Source: Vanessa cardui (taxonomy: Eukaryota > Arthropoda > Insecta > Lepidoptera > Nymphalidae). From it: a stretch of DNA of 64,000 nt. A model generated the notes under the pieces. The model was not told the origin of the DNA, made no database searches, and saw only the letters and a list, made by a program, of their open reading frames with translations. Location: contig NC_061133.1 in assembly GCF_905220365.1 (NCBI RefSeq), positions 12,638,171 to 12,702,170 on the forward strand, read 5' to 3'. A program made the position numbers and the translations under genes. Of the stretch, positions 43,112 through 53,090 are shown piece by piece (the first letter of the stretch is position 1; every line of letters begins with the position of its first letter).

Positions 43112-43802
43112 GCGCGCGCACGCACACACACACGCACACACACATAAAGAAATGTTACTCAAACAATAATCAATTTGGTAATGAATGTTATTACTGTAAT
43201 ACACATCTAGCACATTTTCAATAGACGTATGCAGGTTGACTCACGATAATTTATTTTATTACGTCAAGCAGATAAACTCAGTAGCTAGTCACGGGGGCTT
43301 CTTGGTTTAAGATCTGTTTTTTTTAAAATATGAATTAGGTTGCTAGACCGCCTATAAGGAGTCCATCGTCCATCCATTCAACATTCTAATGGTGGTCCAT
43401 CGACCAAAATCCTAATGGTGGTCCATGGACCAACATCCTAATGGTGGTCCATGGACCAATATCCTAATGGTGGTCCATGGACTAACATCCTAATGGTGGT
43501 CCGTCGACTAACATCCTAATGGTGGTCCATGGACCAATATCCTAATGGTGGTCCATCGACCAACACCGGAGCTATCTGAAATGTCAACCTTTCCTTTAAT
43601 CGCGAATGCACAATCATCGGTTAAGATGTACACTCTAACCACTGAGCTATCTCGGCTCTTCTTATCATTATTAATCTTTAATTTCAATTACAGATTATAC
43701 TTTCCCGAAACGAAAGGCAAGACACCGACGCAAGTGGCGCAGCTCTGCAGTCGCGGTCTGAAGTCCCGCCCGCTGAGCGCTTGCCAGCCGGTCGCCGCCT
43801 GA
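31974..43802 (+). CDS. SLC2A/GLUT-type facilitative sugar transporter (11 exons)
   Basis: This is a 12-helix plasma-membrane hexose carrier of the major facilitator superfamily. Exons: 31974-31994, 36143-36289, 36531-36691, 37413-37537, 38117-38257, 38476-38613, 39087-39286, 39635-39847, 42397-42499, 42816-42984, 43694-43802. Phases agree and give 508 aa. Family motifs in order: PVGFNIGVVNSP in helix 1, FGRKNA, LGRLLVGLAGG, MYLTELSP, PESPKYL, QQTSGINAVFYYS, RAGRR, GPIPYFIASELF, and PETKGKT near the C-terminus. The helix-10 motif has Tyr where classical glucose transporters have Trp (GPxPW), and ELFEVSTR replaces ELFSQGPR, so this is a diverged paralogue whose substrate is unproven. The first exon encodes only MSEKKDQ. 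Confidence 0.9.
33709..33960 (-). repeat. SINE family A, decayed reverse copy
   Basis: On the minus strand it has 'actcggcggtgaaggaaaac' then 'atcgtgg', and it ends 'atttacaggctgtt'. The middle is heavily altered and includes a short AGAAT microsatellite. It lies in transporter intron 1. Confidence 0.65.
34735..34900 (-). repeat. SINE family A, decayed 3' part, reverse
   Basis: Minus-strand sequence 'ggtgaaggaaagcatcg', 'ccgcattggagcagagtggt', 'ggagtaagctccaaaccttc' and 'cagcagtgcacac' is recognisable. No tRNA-like head was seen. Confidence 0.6.
36812..36962 (+). repeat. Dispersed repeat family G, 3' part
   Basis: It shares 'cagtgtttct', 'ttgtctgtgtattatatac', 'ttgaatcact' and the 3' end 'tttgttttatactatgtaat' with 10531-10865. 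It lies in transporter intron 3. Confidence 0.65.
37600..37812 (-). repeat. Second tRNA-derived SINE family (H), reverse orientation
   Basis: Read on the minus strand it begins 'cctccgtggtcgagtggtat' (box A-like) and has 'cccgggttcgattcccggcc' (box B-like). A non-tRNA body follows with 'agttttctatgttgtcttgg' and ends near 'atgtaatgttgtctcat'. The body is unrelated to family A. It lies in transporter intron 4. Confidence 0.8.
37830..38013 (+). repeat. Repeat fragments: LINE-like 3' end and family M terminus
   Basis: 'tagtcgcccacggcgttgct', 'aaatgtagcctttgccc' and 'cataccaaatttcattaaat' resemble a common insect LINE 3' end. A family M right end, 'gatgctacatctaagttgtg' then 'tcgtactata', is joined to it at 37976-38013. 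Confidence 0.6.
39853..42015 (+). repeat. GC-rich minisatellite array filling most of transporter intron 8
   Basis: About 30 units of 60-70 bp. Type A: a C-run, then CA repeats, 'ctactacgcgtcgcattcgc', 'acgaccagtagacataactc' and 'cctatcgcgcc'. Type B replaces the first half with 'attacacgctagagatactc', 'gcttcaacccgagagagcga' and 'gtgcatatagacataactcc', which contains an ACTCGCT...AGCGAGT hairpin. From about 40230 to 40840 the order B-A-A repeats with an exact 200-bp period; after 40840 only A-type units remain. The array starts within a few bases of the exon 8 donor. Confidence 0.95.
42095..42198 (+). repeat. Dispersed repeat family E, 5'-truncated copy
   Basis: It contains 'cccgtgaccacgaacgctgt', 'aaagtgctcgaaacgtcggg', 'taattaatatacgcgattca' and 'agctagttttatttcaaa'. 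It lies directly after the minisatellite. Confidence 0.75.
42199..42357 (-). repeat. MITE-like family M, reverse copy, truncated
   Basis: It is the reverse complement of the 5' half of the element at 9097-9431: 'atatgatatcacaagtcgta', 'gtttgtgtaaagatca', 'gtgatcgggtttacgaattt' and the terminus 'aaattgtgtcgtactata'. Confidence 0.7.
42985..43145 (+). repeat. CA-dinucleotide microsatellite at the exon 10 donor
   Basis: About 155 bp of CACA repeats, with CGCA and CCCA interruptions, begin inside the 5' splice site (AG|GTCACACA). Long ORFs on both strands here are artefacts of the repeat. Confidence 0.95.
43378..43563 (+). repeat. 27-bp tandem array with palindromic units
   Basis: About seven units of the type 'catcctaatggtggtccatg' then 'gaccaa'. 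Many contain the perfect 14-bp palindrome TGGTCCATGGACCA; others have TCGACC or TCGACT variants. It lies in transporter intron 10, about 130 bp before exon 11. Confidence 0.93.
43603..43662 (-). repeat. SINE family A head fragment, reverse
   Basis: On the minus strand it reads 'gccgagatagctcagtggtt', 'agagtgtacatcttaaccga' then 'tgattgtgc', the tRNA-like head only. It lies just upstream of transporter exon 11. Confidence 0.75.
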
Positions 43803-44075
43803 CGCCGCGTGACGTCACGGCCAGCGTCACTTGACAGTTATTGACCGCAGTTAAAGGATCTGATCAAACGTCCATAAGTCGTAAGCTAATATTACAGAAT
43901 TGGTTGAACGGAACTTAATAGAAATTCTTTAACTAGAAAATTCTGATACAAATTGTAATACATCATAGGTCCAGAAAATATGCTCTGTAGGCTAATTTAT
44001 ACTTTGAAACAAACTTTTGTCACAGTTTGTCACAAACACTCCCACACAAACTAAATAATATTCTTTTTTTACAAT

Positions 44076-44500
44076 AGGCTATTTGACTGCTTTTTTTAAA
44101 TCTATTTTATATTATTTAGTAGAGTGTAAGGAACCCAGTTAAAGTAGATTTTTTGATTTCTAGTAAATATATCATTTTAAAAATTCAACAAAAACGCTAC
44201 TTGAACAATATGGCGCTGCAAAGGGGTCGGTGACATCACTTGTATTTTAATCTGTGGCACATATAGTAGGCAAGCAAGGTTAACAAGCAAGTGACTTCAT
44301 CATCATCAGGAGCGCTGATTGGCCGGGCTTACGATGTCACATGACAAACGTTTAAAAAATACATTTTTATTTATGATTTTTTGAAAATAGATTGATTATT
44401 ATTTTCATCTTTCTTTAATAAAAAACCATTTTTAAACTCATAATATATGTATACTGATTACAGTAATTGACACTTTATTTTTCGCATTGTCAAATAGCCT
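44076..44500 (-). mobile_element. MITE with AGGCTATTTGAC terminal inverted repeats (copy 2)
   Basis: 425 bp with termini AGGCTATTTGAC and GTCAAATAGCCT, flanked by AT on both sides. It is the reverse complement of the copy at 9740-10184: 'caatatggcgctgcaaaggg', 'gtcggtgacatcac' and 'gcgctgattggccgggctta' match it in reverse. If the signal at 44687 is used, the element lies in the transporter 3' UTR. Confidence 0.88.
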
Positions 44501-44686
44501 ATTTATGTTTGTGTGGTTCAAAACTTTAAAAAGCAAATGATATAATAGATCGAGTTGCCACAGTTACTTTCACAAGTAAAATACAGATAACGTATAAGTA
44601 ATAATAAGTAAAAATGTTTTTTTTTTTTTTTACTAATAATTTTGCATAATTGTATGTTATTGAGGGAATGTTCGTATTAATTTTAT

Positions 44687-44692
44687 AATAAA
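44687..44692 (+). terminator. Candidate polyadenylation signal of the transporter
   Basis: AATAAA lies about 885 bp after the stop codon. I did not check every base between for an earlier signal, so this is only a candidate. Confidence 0.4.
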
Positions 44693-47600
44693 GTTGACTG
44701 TTTCTTCGAGACCGCAGAGTCCGACATCCCTAAAAAAACGGGGCCGAAAGTTAGAAGTGTACAGATTCTCATTTCCGACGCCTTAAGTCGCTCGTATTAG
44801 ATTTGCCTTCGGTTTTTGATAGCGAGTGTGTTTTCACACAGGAAGCTAACCTAACATAACCACGCTTGATCATTATATGTCTTGCGTAAATGGCTGGTCT
44901 TCATTGACTGGCCCCCATATCCTAAATCAGTTTGGACGACAATACATCACCATATTAAAATACTTTATAACATACATTAAACAAAGAATATAAACTTCTT
45001 AATTCCTAAAGGTACTACCATACTACAATATATTGGCACAACACTTCACACAGTCACAAACTTATTTTTTTGTTTTAATAGTTTAAGATTTACAATCGCC
45101 TAGAAAGTAAAGCTACAAATATAAAATGTCTATATAGTATATCATTCAGTAATTAATAAAAACAAAAGAACGAATGAATGGATTCTATATAACAATAACA
45201 CAAAGGAACAATTATTGCCATCGCTGTACTTAATATTTTTTAAGCTAGCTTTATATTTAAATTTTCATCTTTTAGTTTAAATATTTGCCACTCATTTCAC
45301 GACTCATGATCATTTCATTCATTCATCATTTTCAATTATCAACAAAGTGGTCTTTATATTAATTAGGACAATACTATAAATAATACAGTCAATTGAAATG
45401 ATTGACTTTTAAAAAAAAAATAACAGTCTGTGTATGACTCACATTTTGGCATCTTCTTCTTTTGAGTGAACTTGGAGCTCATTTCAAAAGTTTAAAAATG
45501 TGTATACGTACACATCATCCTAAAGTTTGTTTCGCGTTGATAATTTAAGGAAAAAATAATGTTTCTTAAAGCCCCAATGTCTATGGTCATTGATGATCAC
45601 ATACCGTGAGATGGTCATATACCCATATTGGTAGGTATAAGCCTACTTATGCTTTAAAAAAAATCATTAAAGTCTTATAACTTATTCTTAACTTATATTT
45701 GCGGCCTCTGACATTACTACATAGTTGATGTTAATGAAACAACATAATTATAACTCTGTATACATATACTGTTATATGTTAATGTTATTTAGAAACAGGC
45801 TGCACAAAAAATCGATAAATTTCATTACGTTCAAATCAAAATAAAATCATAATTTTAAATTTCATGCACTTTACGTTTTTTTGAGTTGTCACCAAAGTGC
45901 TTGAGGTCTTGATAACTATGTATTTATATGGCTTATTAAGTATTTAAATAATCATAACATTGCTAGAAAATTGTAAAATGCTCAAGTATTTTGTATAGCA
46001 TTACGTGGAAGTCAAATAGTTGATTTTAATCGATAAGTTTATCTCGAATTGAAAAAGTGATCTAAATCTATCCGTAAAAAAATTAAAGGTAATTAGGCAA
46101 GCTTTAAGTATAGAAGCAACATATTTATACTTCATTTTGAGTCACACTGTTCATATTGTTTTGTATAATTTTACACCTGTAAAAGTTCATTTTGTATTTT
46201 GTTGGTAACATATTTTGTCATGGTAATTACATTTGTCACAAATCGTTAATTAACTACTTTAATACCCCGACTTACTCTAGTCATAAGGGTCAGTCAGTGA
46301 ATTAGTCAATCTGTTGAAGTTCATTTGTTTATTAAATATAATTAAAAGTTGATAATAAACAAAAAAAAAATTGTAATAGAATTTCGTTTCATAATTGTTA
46401 TAATAAGTGATACTTCAAAATATATATGTATAGCATAAAACGACACTATACAGACTGTCCGTCCTGAAATAAATAAAATGCCATTTATATATACTATTTC
46501 TTTTTAATAGTTTCTGTATTTTTTCGTGACAAAATAAATTGTTAAAAAAACATTTTAAAATTGATATGGTATCTCCATAATAATAACTTTAAGTAAAGAG
46601 GACACTTCTGGGGTAACTATAGTTGCAAGTTTCATTAATTGGGGGATAAATATTTGTATTACAGTAATTTTCTTTCATTGCTGTTGTTATATGGGAAACT
46701 ATATATGTTTTGAAATTTAATCACCTGAGAGGGTGAAAGTTAAATTTGTTTTTGTATAGAAGTTCACAAAAACCTTAATGAAAAAACAATGTGTTACAGC
46801 TAATAAATAGGAAGAGTTCTTCCCTTCTTGTCAATACAAATTGTATCACAATATTTTATTCCAAGTGGTAACATTTATTGAACATAATATACAAATAATA
46901 GAACAATAGTTTTGTATTTTTGTACCATAGATTAATAAAAATAATTAATATGGTAACACAAGTTTTTTTTGTGCTTTTTATATTATATTAGTTGTGTGTT
47001 AATTTTCTAAAAAAAGTTAATGGATGAATATAATATAATGCTCAACTTTTATGTGTTGCGTTTTATTTTCTTTGAATCTGCAACCTTAATTGTATGTTAA
47101 TAAAGCCTATAATCAGTTAATCACTCAATATTCATTTATGAATGAGTATCATTGAGATCAACATTCTCAATTCTAGGCAGCTCTACGAGGTGTACAAAAA
47201 AAAATGGTTTTTTTGAAGTGCTTCGAATATTGGTTTAGAGTGGTAGGTTAGGTTAAAAGGAGGTAAATCTTTTTAAATTACATTTAATTTTGGAATTTAA
47301 AATTTAATTAATCATTTTGATAAAATTTGGTTTATAACGAACACCAAATATACGTTTATTAATATTAATACATATTAATTATACGGTACTAAATAAAACA
47401 AACAAATTAAAATAGTCATATTTTATTATCACTTTCACAAATTATAACAAAGTATAAAATTAAATTAATTAAAAATAATTCATAATTATTTCAAATTTGG
47501 TAAACAATAATACCCTGGAATGTTTTATCTAAGTACATACATATAAAACATTCGTTTTTGTAAACATGCAATATATTAAATCTTTTTAGGCATCATATTC

Positions 47601-48221
47601 TATTACAATTAACAATATTATAGTCATGATTCTAAAAAAAAAACAATGTAATTATAATATTTGTAAACAATTTTCTGTAAAATTCCTGTGCGTTATTTTA
47701 CTTTTTTGTGTTGACTTTCGGAAAGTTCCGAATTCGGTCAAGGGTTAAGCGAAGTTATCACAATCTTATTATATTTGACGTAAAAAATATGTCATTTGTA
47801 CACTCCATATAAAAACTCATTTTGAATTACTTTTGGTGAAGATGGTTTTGTTTAAACGATATAGTAAATACGTTTACTACAAAAACGCCTCTCACATTTG
47901 TAAGACGGGAGTTTTGTTAAAGTCGTCACAAAATATATAAAATAAGTTTTATTAAAAACCTCATACTATATACTTCTAAATATAATTATATATAATTATC
48001 ATTGATACTTTAAGATTCTTTTAACCATACCCAATGTCTTAAAAGCTATTTACTTTCTTAATAAAAGCCAAAACAGATTGGTCCGTCTTTGTGAAATGTA
48101 AAAAGTAGGTACCTATATAAATACACAAAATAAATCAATCATAAGGTTAAATGTCATATTGTTAAAGATATTTATAAGCTGTTATAATCAGATTATTTTT
48201 AATTTTAGCAATAAGTATTTT

Positions 48222-48377
48222 TCTGTTGTCTTAAATTTTCGCGATAATTACACATTTAAATAAAACTATAGTCTGTCTGCCCGTGACCACGAACACTGCA
48301 AAGTGCTCGAAACGTCGGGATGTTTAAAAATAATTAATATACGCGATTCATCCGTTATAAATAGTTTTATTTAAAAG
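48222..48377 (+). repeat. Dispersed repeat family E, full copy
   Basis: It contains 'cttaaattttcgcgataatt', 'aaataaaactatag', 'cccgtgaccacgaacactgc', 'taattaatatacgcgattca' and the inverted arm 'aatagttttattt'. On the minus strand the right arm supplies an AATAAA about 115 bp after the stop codon of the adjacent carrier gene. Confidence 0.8.
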
Positions 48378-48484
48378 TATTTTTCTATCACTAAGCTTGT
48401 TCCAAACAATCTATATGATGATAGACCATGTTTTTCCACTATTTTTTAGTGTTTCTATGTAATCTTCTATTGCATAGCCCGTAG

Positions 48485-50227
48485 TCATCTAAAATACTCC
48501 TCCAATATCTTAAGCTGGTCCCAGCAGACCAGTAACAGTACAGTGTGCGGTCCTAGCCTCAAGTAATTCGCTCCAACTCCCTTGTAAAAGGCGCGCGCCC
48601 CTTCAGACCTCAACATCTTCAGGAAGCAATCTGTCATGCCCTTGTACAATTTTCCACGATTGTTACCATCCACCGCTGAAATGTTTATATTTTATGTTAT
48701 TAAAATAATGAATGGAATTTCAAAGTCCAGTACTTACACGTAATACATATTCGAAATGATATATAAAGCCTCATAATTTTTTTTCCATTGGATTTTTTTA
48801 AAGAAATTCTTACTATATAATAAACTTAGTTTGAAAGATAGTAAAACTCCGGTAAAGTCGAACCTAGATTTATGACCGGCTTTATTATATTTATAAAGTA
48901 TATATTTAAGTGCATTTCGTACTAACGTTGATTTGACAGTCTCGTGGCAATTACATCAAACGGATTGAGGCACAGAGTCATAACGATGCCTCCCAAGTTG
49001 GCTCCCATGAAAGATAGCAGTAATGGCGACTGGAAATATCCCTTATCTTTGAGCCATTCTTTGGCAAACGCGAAGCTCACCATCTGAGAACCGCTGCCAA
49101 CCGCCCCGCGTGGTATTTGTGGACCCACTCCACGAAATAGACCTAACAATAAATATAAGGTTAATTGTTTTGTGTTTTCCTAAAAAACAATCACAAGTAC
49201 AATTTTGGACCGACTAGACTAAACTAGACTTTAAGGCGTAAGTTTTTATTGATGAAATACTGTCAGAAGGAAATAACGCTCTTGAGATCTGGCCTTAGGT
49301 GTTCATTCAATGATAAAATTATCTTTTAAAAATAACCCAAAAATTGTGGCTTAAGAAGCAAACATCCACGTTTTCCATAGTTCGTAAAGTTGAACAGATA
49401 GTTACAATAAAAGCACAAGTTGCGAGTCGGTTTGTATCAATTATATTATATTGACGTTAAATGAACCTTTAAATCCCTCCCTGCGATAAATATCAGCCAA
49501 TGCATTCATAGTTCCACTATGCTTGTGCTGATGTCCAACAGCTATAGCTTTAGTAGCTTGAGCCTGAAGTCGTGTCTTAACTAGGAAGAAGGGAGTCCCG
49601 GCGATCGAGCCGAGAGCGCCGCCGACGCCGGCAGCCAGCGCGCCACGAGTGACCGACGTACGACCTTCAGAGGTGGTCGTCAAACCTCGGCGTTCCGATA
49701 TTCGGTATACACCTAGCCTGTATATATTTTAATTATAATTGGTAAGACATTTCAGTTTCTGATGTCTTAGAGTTGAAAGCATTAAAGAAATGTAAAGGCG
49801 GCTAGCTGGATTAAAAGTCTCAGGGTTGCCAGTTTATTCGCAGACTTAGATTTGTCTGATTGAACTTCGTATGGTGAGCTTATAAGAATATGGTATCAAT
49901 TATTTGATTCGTCCTCGGAAATTTTATAATAAAATAATTCAAATATCACCTAAAAGTATTCAGACAAAATTGAAATCCAAGCATAGCTGGTAGCCCATTT
50001 TGGAGGGCGATAATTCCTTCCGTTCTAGCTATCACGTACAATCCGTGGGGTACGTTCTTATAATAAATCGCATGTTTGCCTCTCGAAACCAATTCGCCTT
50101 GTAATTGGAGACGTGTCTTCACTACTTCGATTGGATTTGTAAATAGTGTCGCAAACATGGCGGACGTGCCGCCCATCGCCATGTCTGTGACGTCACGGAG
50201 GACACCATCTTTGTTTTTTGCAGCCAT
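48485..50227 (-). CDS. SLC25A35: SLC25A34/35-like mitochondrial carrier, copy 1 (4 exons)
   Basis: This is an inner-membrane solute carrier; substrates of the 34/35 group are poorly defined. Exons in transcript order: 49950-50227, 49467-49717, 48927-49142, 48485-48675; phases join to give 311 aa. The three repeats show PIEVVKTRLQLQGEL, PFFLVKTRLQAQ with the family GHQHKHSG stretch, and PFDVIATRLSNQ. The third repeat lacks the usual basic residue of PxDxxK/R, as in human SLC25A35, so this is a family trait. The C-terminus is GANYLRLGPHTVLLLVCWDQ. The start MAAKNKDG is the first ATG after a plausible acceptor (ttcgcag, about 50241), so a 5' UTR intron is likely. The N-terminus is 13 residues longer than that of its paralogue. 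Confidence 0.92.
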
Positions 50228-50304
50228 TGCGTTTTGATTCTGCGAACAATACATTAGAGATAAACTAAAATAAAAAATCAAATGATATCTAATTTGTACA
50301 TTAT

Positions 50305-50612
50305 TATAGTACGACAGAACTGAGTCCCAGTTGATCCAAATTAAGTACGCTTTCCTAATTATCAAAATTTATTTCTTAGGAGAATATTATCTTTATACAA
50401 ACATAATAACTTGTAATAATTATCCTAGACCCATAATATATTCGACAACTTGACGCGTCGATTTACATGTACAATGTACATGCTTTCTCGGTTTGAATTG
50501 ACGCGAGAATCTATAGCGTCGAAGGGAGCTATTTCTATTGGTTGTATAAATAGTCAGTAATTTTGTTTTATTAAATTTGCCGATATAACATCTAAGTTGT
50601 GTCGTACTATAA
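50305..50612 (+). mobile_element. MITE-like family M, copy with both ends
   Basis: It starts 'tatagtacgacagaact' and ends 'aagttgtgtcgtactata', inverted termini with TATA at the outer edges. The interior, 'acttgacgcgtcgatttaca' and 'gagctatttctattggttgt', matches 9097-9431. It lies 80 bp upstream of the carrier copy 1 ATG, in its promoter or 5' UTR intron. Confidence 0.75.
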
Positions 50613-53090
50613 CGATTTTAAAAATGTAATGGAACATTTTTTTATGTAGTATTTTAACTGATTATTAAGAAGCAGAGTAGAGATAATTCTCAGCATTTAA
50701 AACAATACAACTTATATTTTTGTTATGTAGACTATTACGGAATTACCTGTTGGTAAGATGATGATGAAGGCATGGAATGATGATGATGGAATGGCACATG
50801 ATACTGGCATTATAACCAACATATACTGAGGAAAGCTTTTATATTTTTGCTTTTATATTACGTATGTGAGCGAATATACGCATATAGTGCATTCTCACTC
50901 TTAATTCTTGTAATCTGATGGGGCAGTAACCGGAAAAAATTAAAACAATGACCAATTGCTTTACGAGCCTTCCTTGTAAGATTACCAAATTCTTGACTCT
51001 GAGTTCTAAGCTGCTTACTGAGGAAGTTTTTGATAGAAAAATTCAATGTGTTACATAGGCACTCTGAATCTGATCTGAACCTATTTGAATGGGTAAAAAA
51101 AATTAAATAAAATGAAAAAAATAAAGGGAGATGACAATAAAACAATATTTAAAATTCAACAATTATTTATTTAAACTTATCTAAATAAGTAACATAATCT
51201 TATAACAACATAATAACACTGTTTAAAATACTGCACTGAGTACATATTTGAACTATTTCAATGATTAATCTATTCAATCATTTACACAGCCAATTGTAAG
51301 GTATTGTATTAACAATAAACATACTACCAACATCACAATAATTTATAGTAAACTATATTTTCTTTGGTTTGTAAAAAAAAAACAATATGTATAACATTTC
51401 CTAAATATATATGCTACTACTACAAATGCCTTTCACTTATTTAAAAACAATTGTAATTATTAATTTGACAATTTGAACAAAACATATACAAAATTGATTT
51501 AATTATTAATAATTAAAAATATTGCACAGATTTTTTTAAGAATTACAACTTCAAATAAGTATATCATTATACTTGTGTGTAATTCAATTTACTTACAGTT
51601 AAGTTTTTTTAATCGTACATAGTGAATTTCATCCGTCCTCAAAACGGACGACGTTTGCCTAATTGACAATCATTAGGCTAAAGGATATTGGTTGTCAATT
51701 ATAAAAAGGTAAGTGGTATTAATATAACTGCCATACACAATATATTCTAATTAAAGGAACTGTCAAATGTAGAATTAATTGCACAGATCATAAAAAATAA
51801 TACTTTTTATAGCGTCTATATAAACTCATGTGACATTTCGAAGTTGCCTAAGAGAAGTTATTCAGATCGTTATAAGTTACATGTTGTCGATGTTCTAAAA
51901 ATGAATCTTATAATGATAATAATATTCGATTCTCTCATCTCGATTTAAACTCGATAAAAAAAAACATATGAATATAAATGTCGACTAAGAATGACATTAC
52001 AAAAAAAAATACATTTTTATTAATCTATGACCAAAAAACGCGCCAATTTACAGTATTTCTTTTTATTTGTTATATTTACAACAAACGATCGAACGAAACG
52101 ATCTCCAATTTCAGCGGAAGTTAAAATATGTGTATTTTAAATTTAACAATACAATCTTGAGAATGTCTGCGAGTTTACCAAAAGGGTACCAGTCAATGAT
52201 GTTGTAGTAAACAGATATGTTATTAACGCGCAAAAAGTGAAGACTAGAAAACGTCCTATTTGGGACGTTTGCTTTTAAGTCGTTTTACGTAATTAAAACG
52301 TCTAGTTATCCCTTTTACTTATTGTTTTTATCAAGCTATCCTTTTTACTTTTAATGAAATGTAAAAATAAACTGAAATAAACGGTCCCCGGCGCGGCTCA
52401 CTTTTTTCTTTTGTTTAGTATGGATATAACATATCTGTTTATTAGAATATCATTGGTACCAGTACAAACATTTAATATAAAAAGTCACAAGTCACGATGG
52501 TAAGCTTTACAATTATCATATTGACCACTGATAAGGTAATTGGCCTTAAAGTTTATAATAAAATACGTCGTTTCTTTCGATTTATTATAAAAATATCAAT
52601 ATATAAAAATGAGTTTTCATGTCAATTTAAAAATGTAGAACTCGAAATTCTAAAGGTACAATTCGAAATATGAATTAATCAATTGTTTTGAATTTAATTT
52701 TAAATCAAAAAGGATATGAGATATGAAATTATATAATTACGTATTTTTCATAATGCTTATTGTAATCAAATGAAACGAAAAAAATAATAATATTTCTTTG
52801 CTCATAAACTAGATATTCATGAAATGATTGATAAAATAGAATAAATACTTTTCAGTAGCACCTCTTTTTACTTAACACACAACGCAACACAAGAACAGAC
52901 ACACGAATTTGTAAACGCTTCAGAAAGCTCCACTATTTAAAACTCGTTTGACGTTTGAAAATAGAAATTCTATTTAAAACTTTGGTTGATCTTCAATACT
53001 TTACGTATTCATATATTAGGGCTATATTATATGCTATTTTATTATATATTAACAATAATGAGGCTCTTTAACACTCTTACATATATAATA
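50613..53090. other. Spacer between the two carrier genes
   Basis: AT-rich with no supported gene. A small hairpin-capable sequence is near 51662-51700 ('aattgacaatc' and 'ggttgtcaatt'). The 95-aa minus-strand ORF at 50858-51145 has no recognised similarity. Confidence 0.55.
53038..53043 (-). terminator. Polyadenylation signal of carrier copy 2
   Basis: AATAAA on the minus strand, about 48 bases after the stop codon at 53091. Confidence 0.6.

Larger units (their letters stand above)
43803..48484. other. Transporter 3' UTR and AT-rich spacer
   Basis: No coding exon seen. It holds the second AGGCTATTTGAC MITE (44076-44500), a polyadenylation signal at 44687-44692 and repeat family E at 48222-48377. 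The 44.7-48.2 kb part is AT-rich without recognised structure. Confidence 0.65.

Noticed and set aside
42790..43224. Long ORFs on both strands across the CA repeat
   Set aside because: Dinucleotide repeats lack stops in several frames. Only 42816-42984 is coding, as transporter exon 10.
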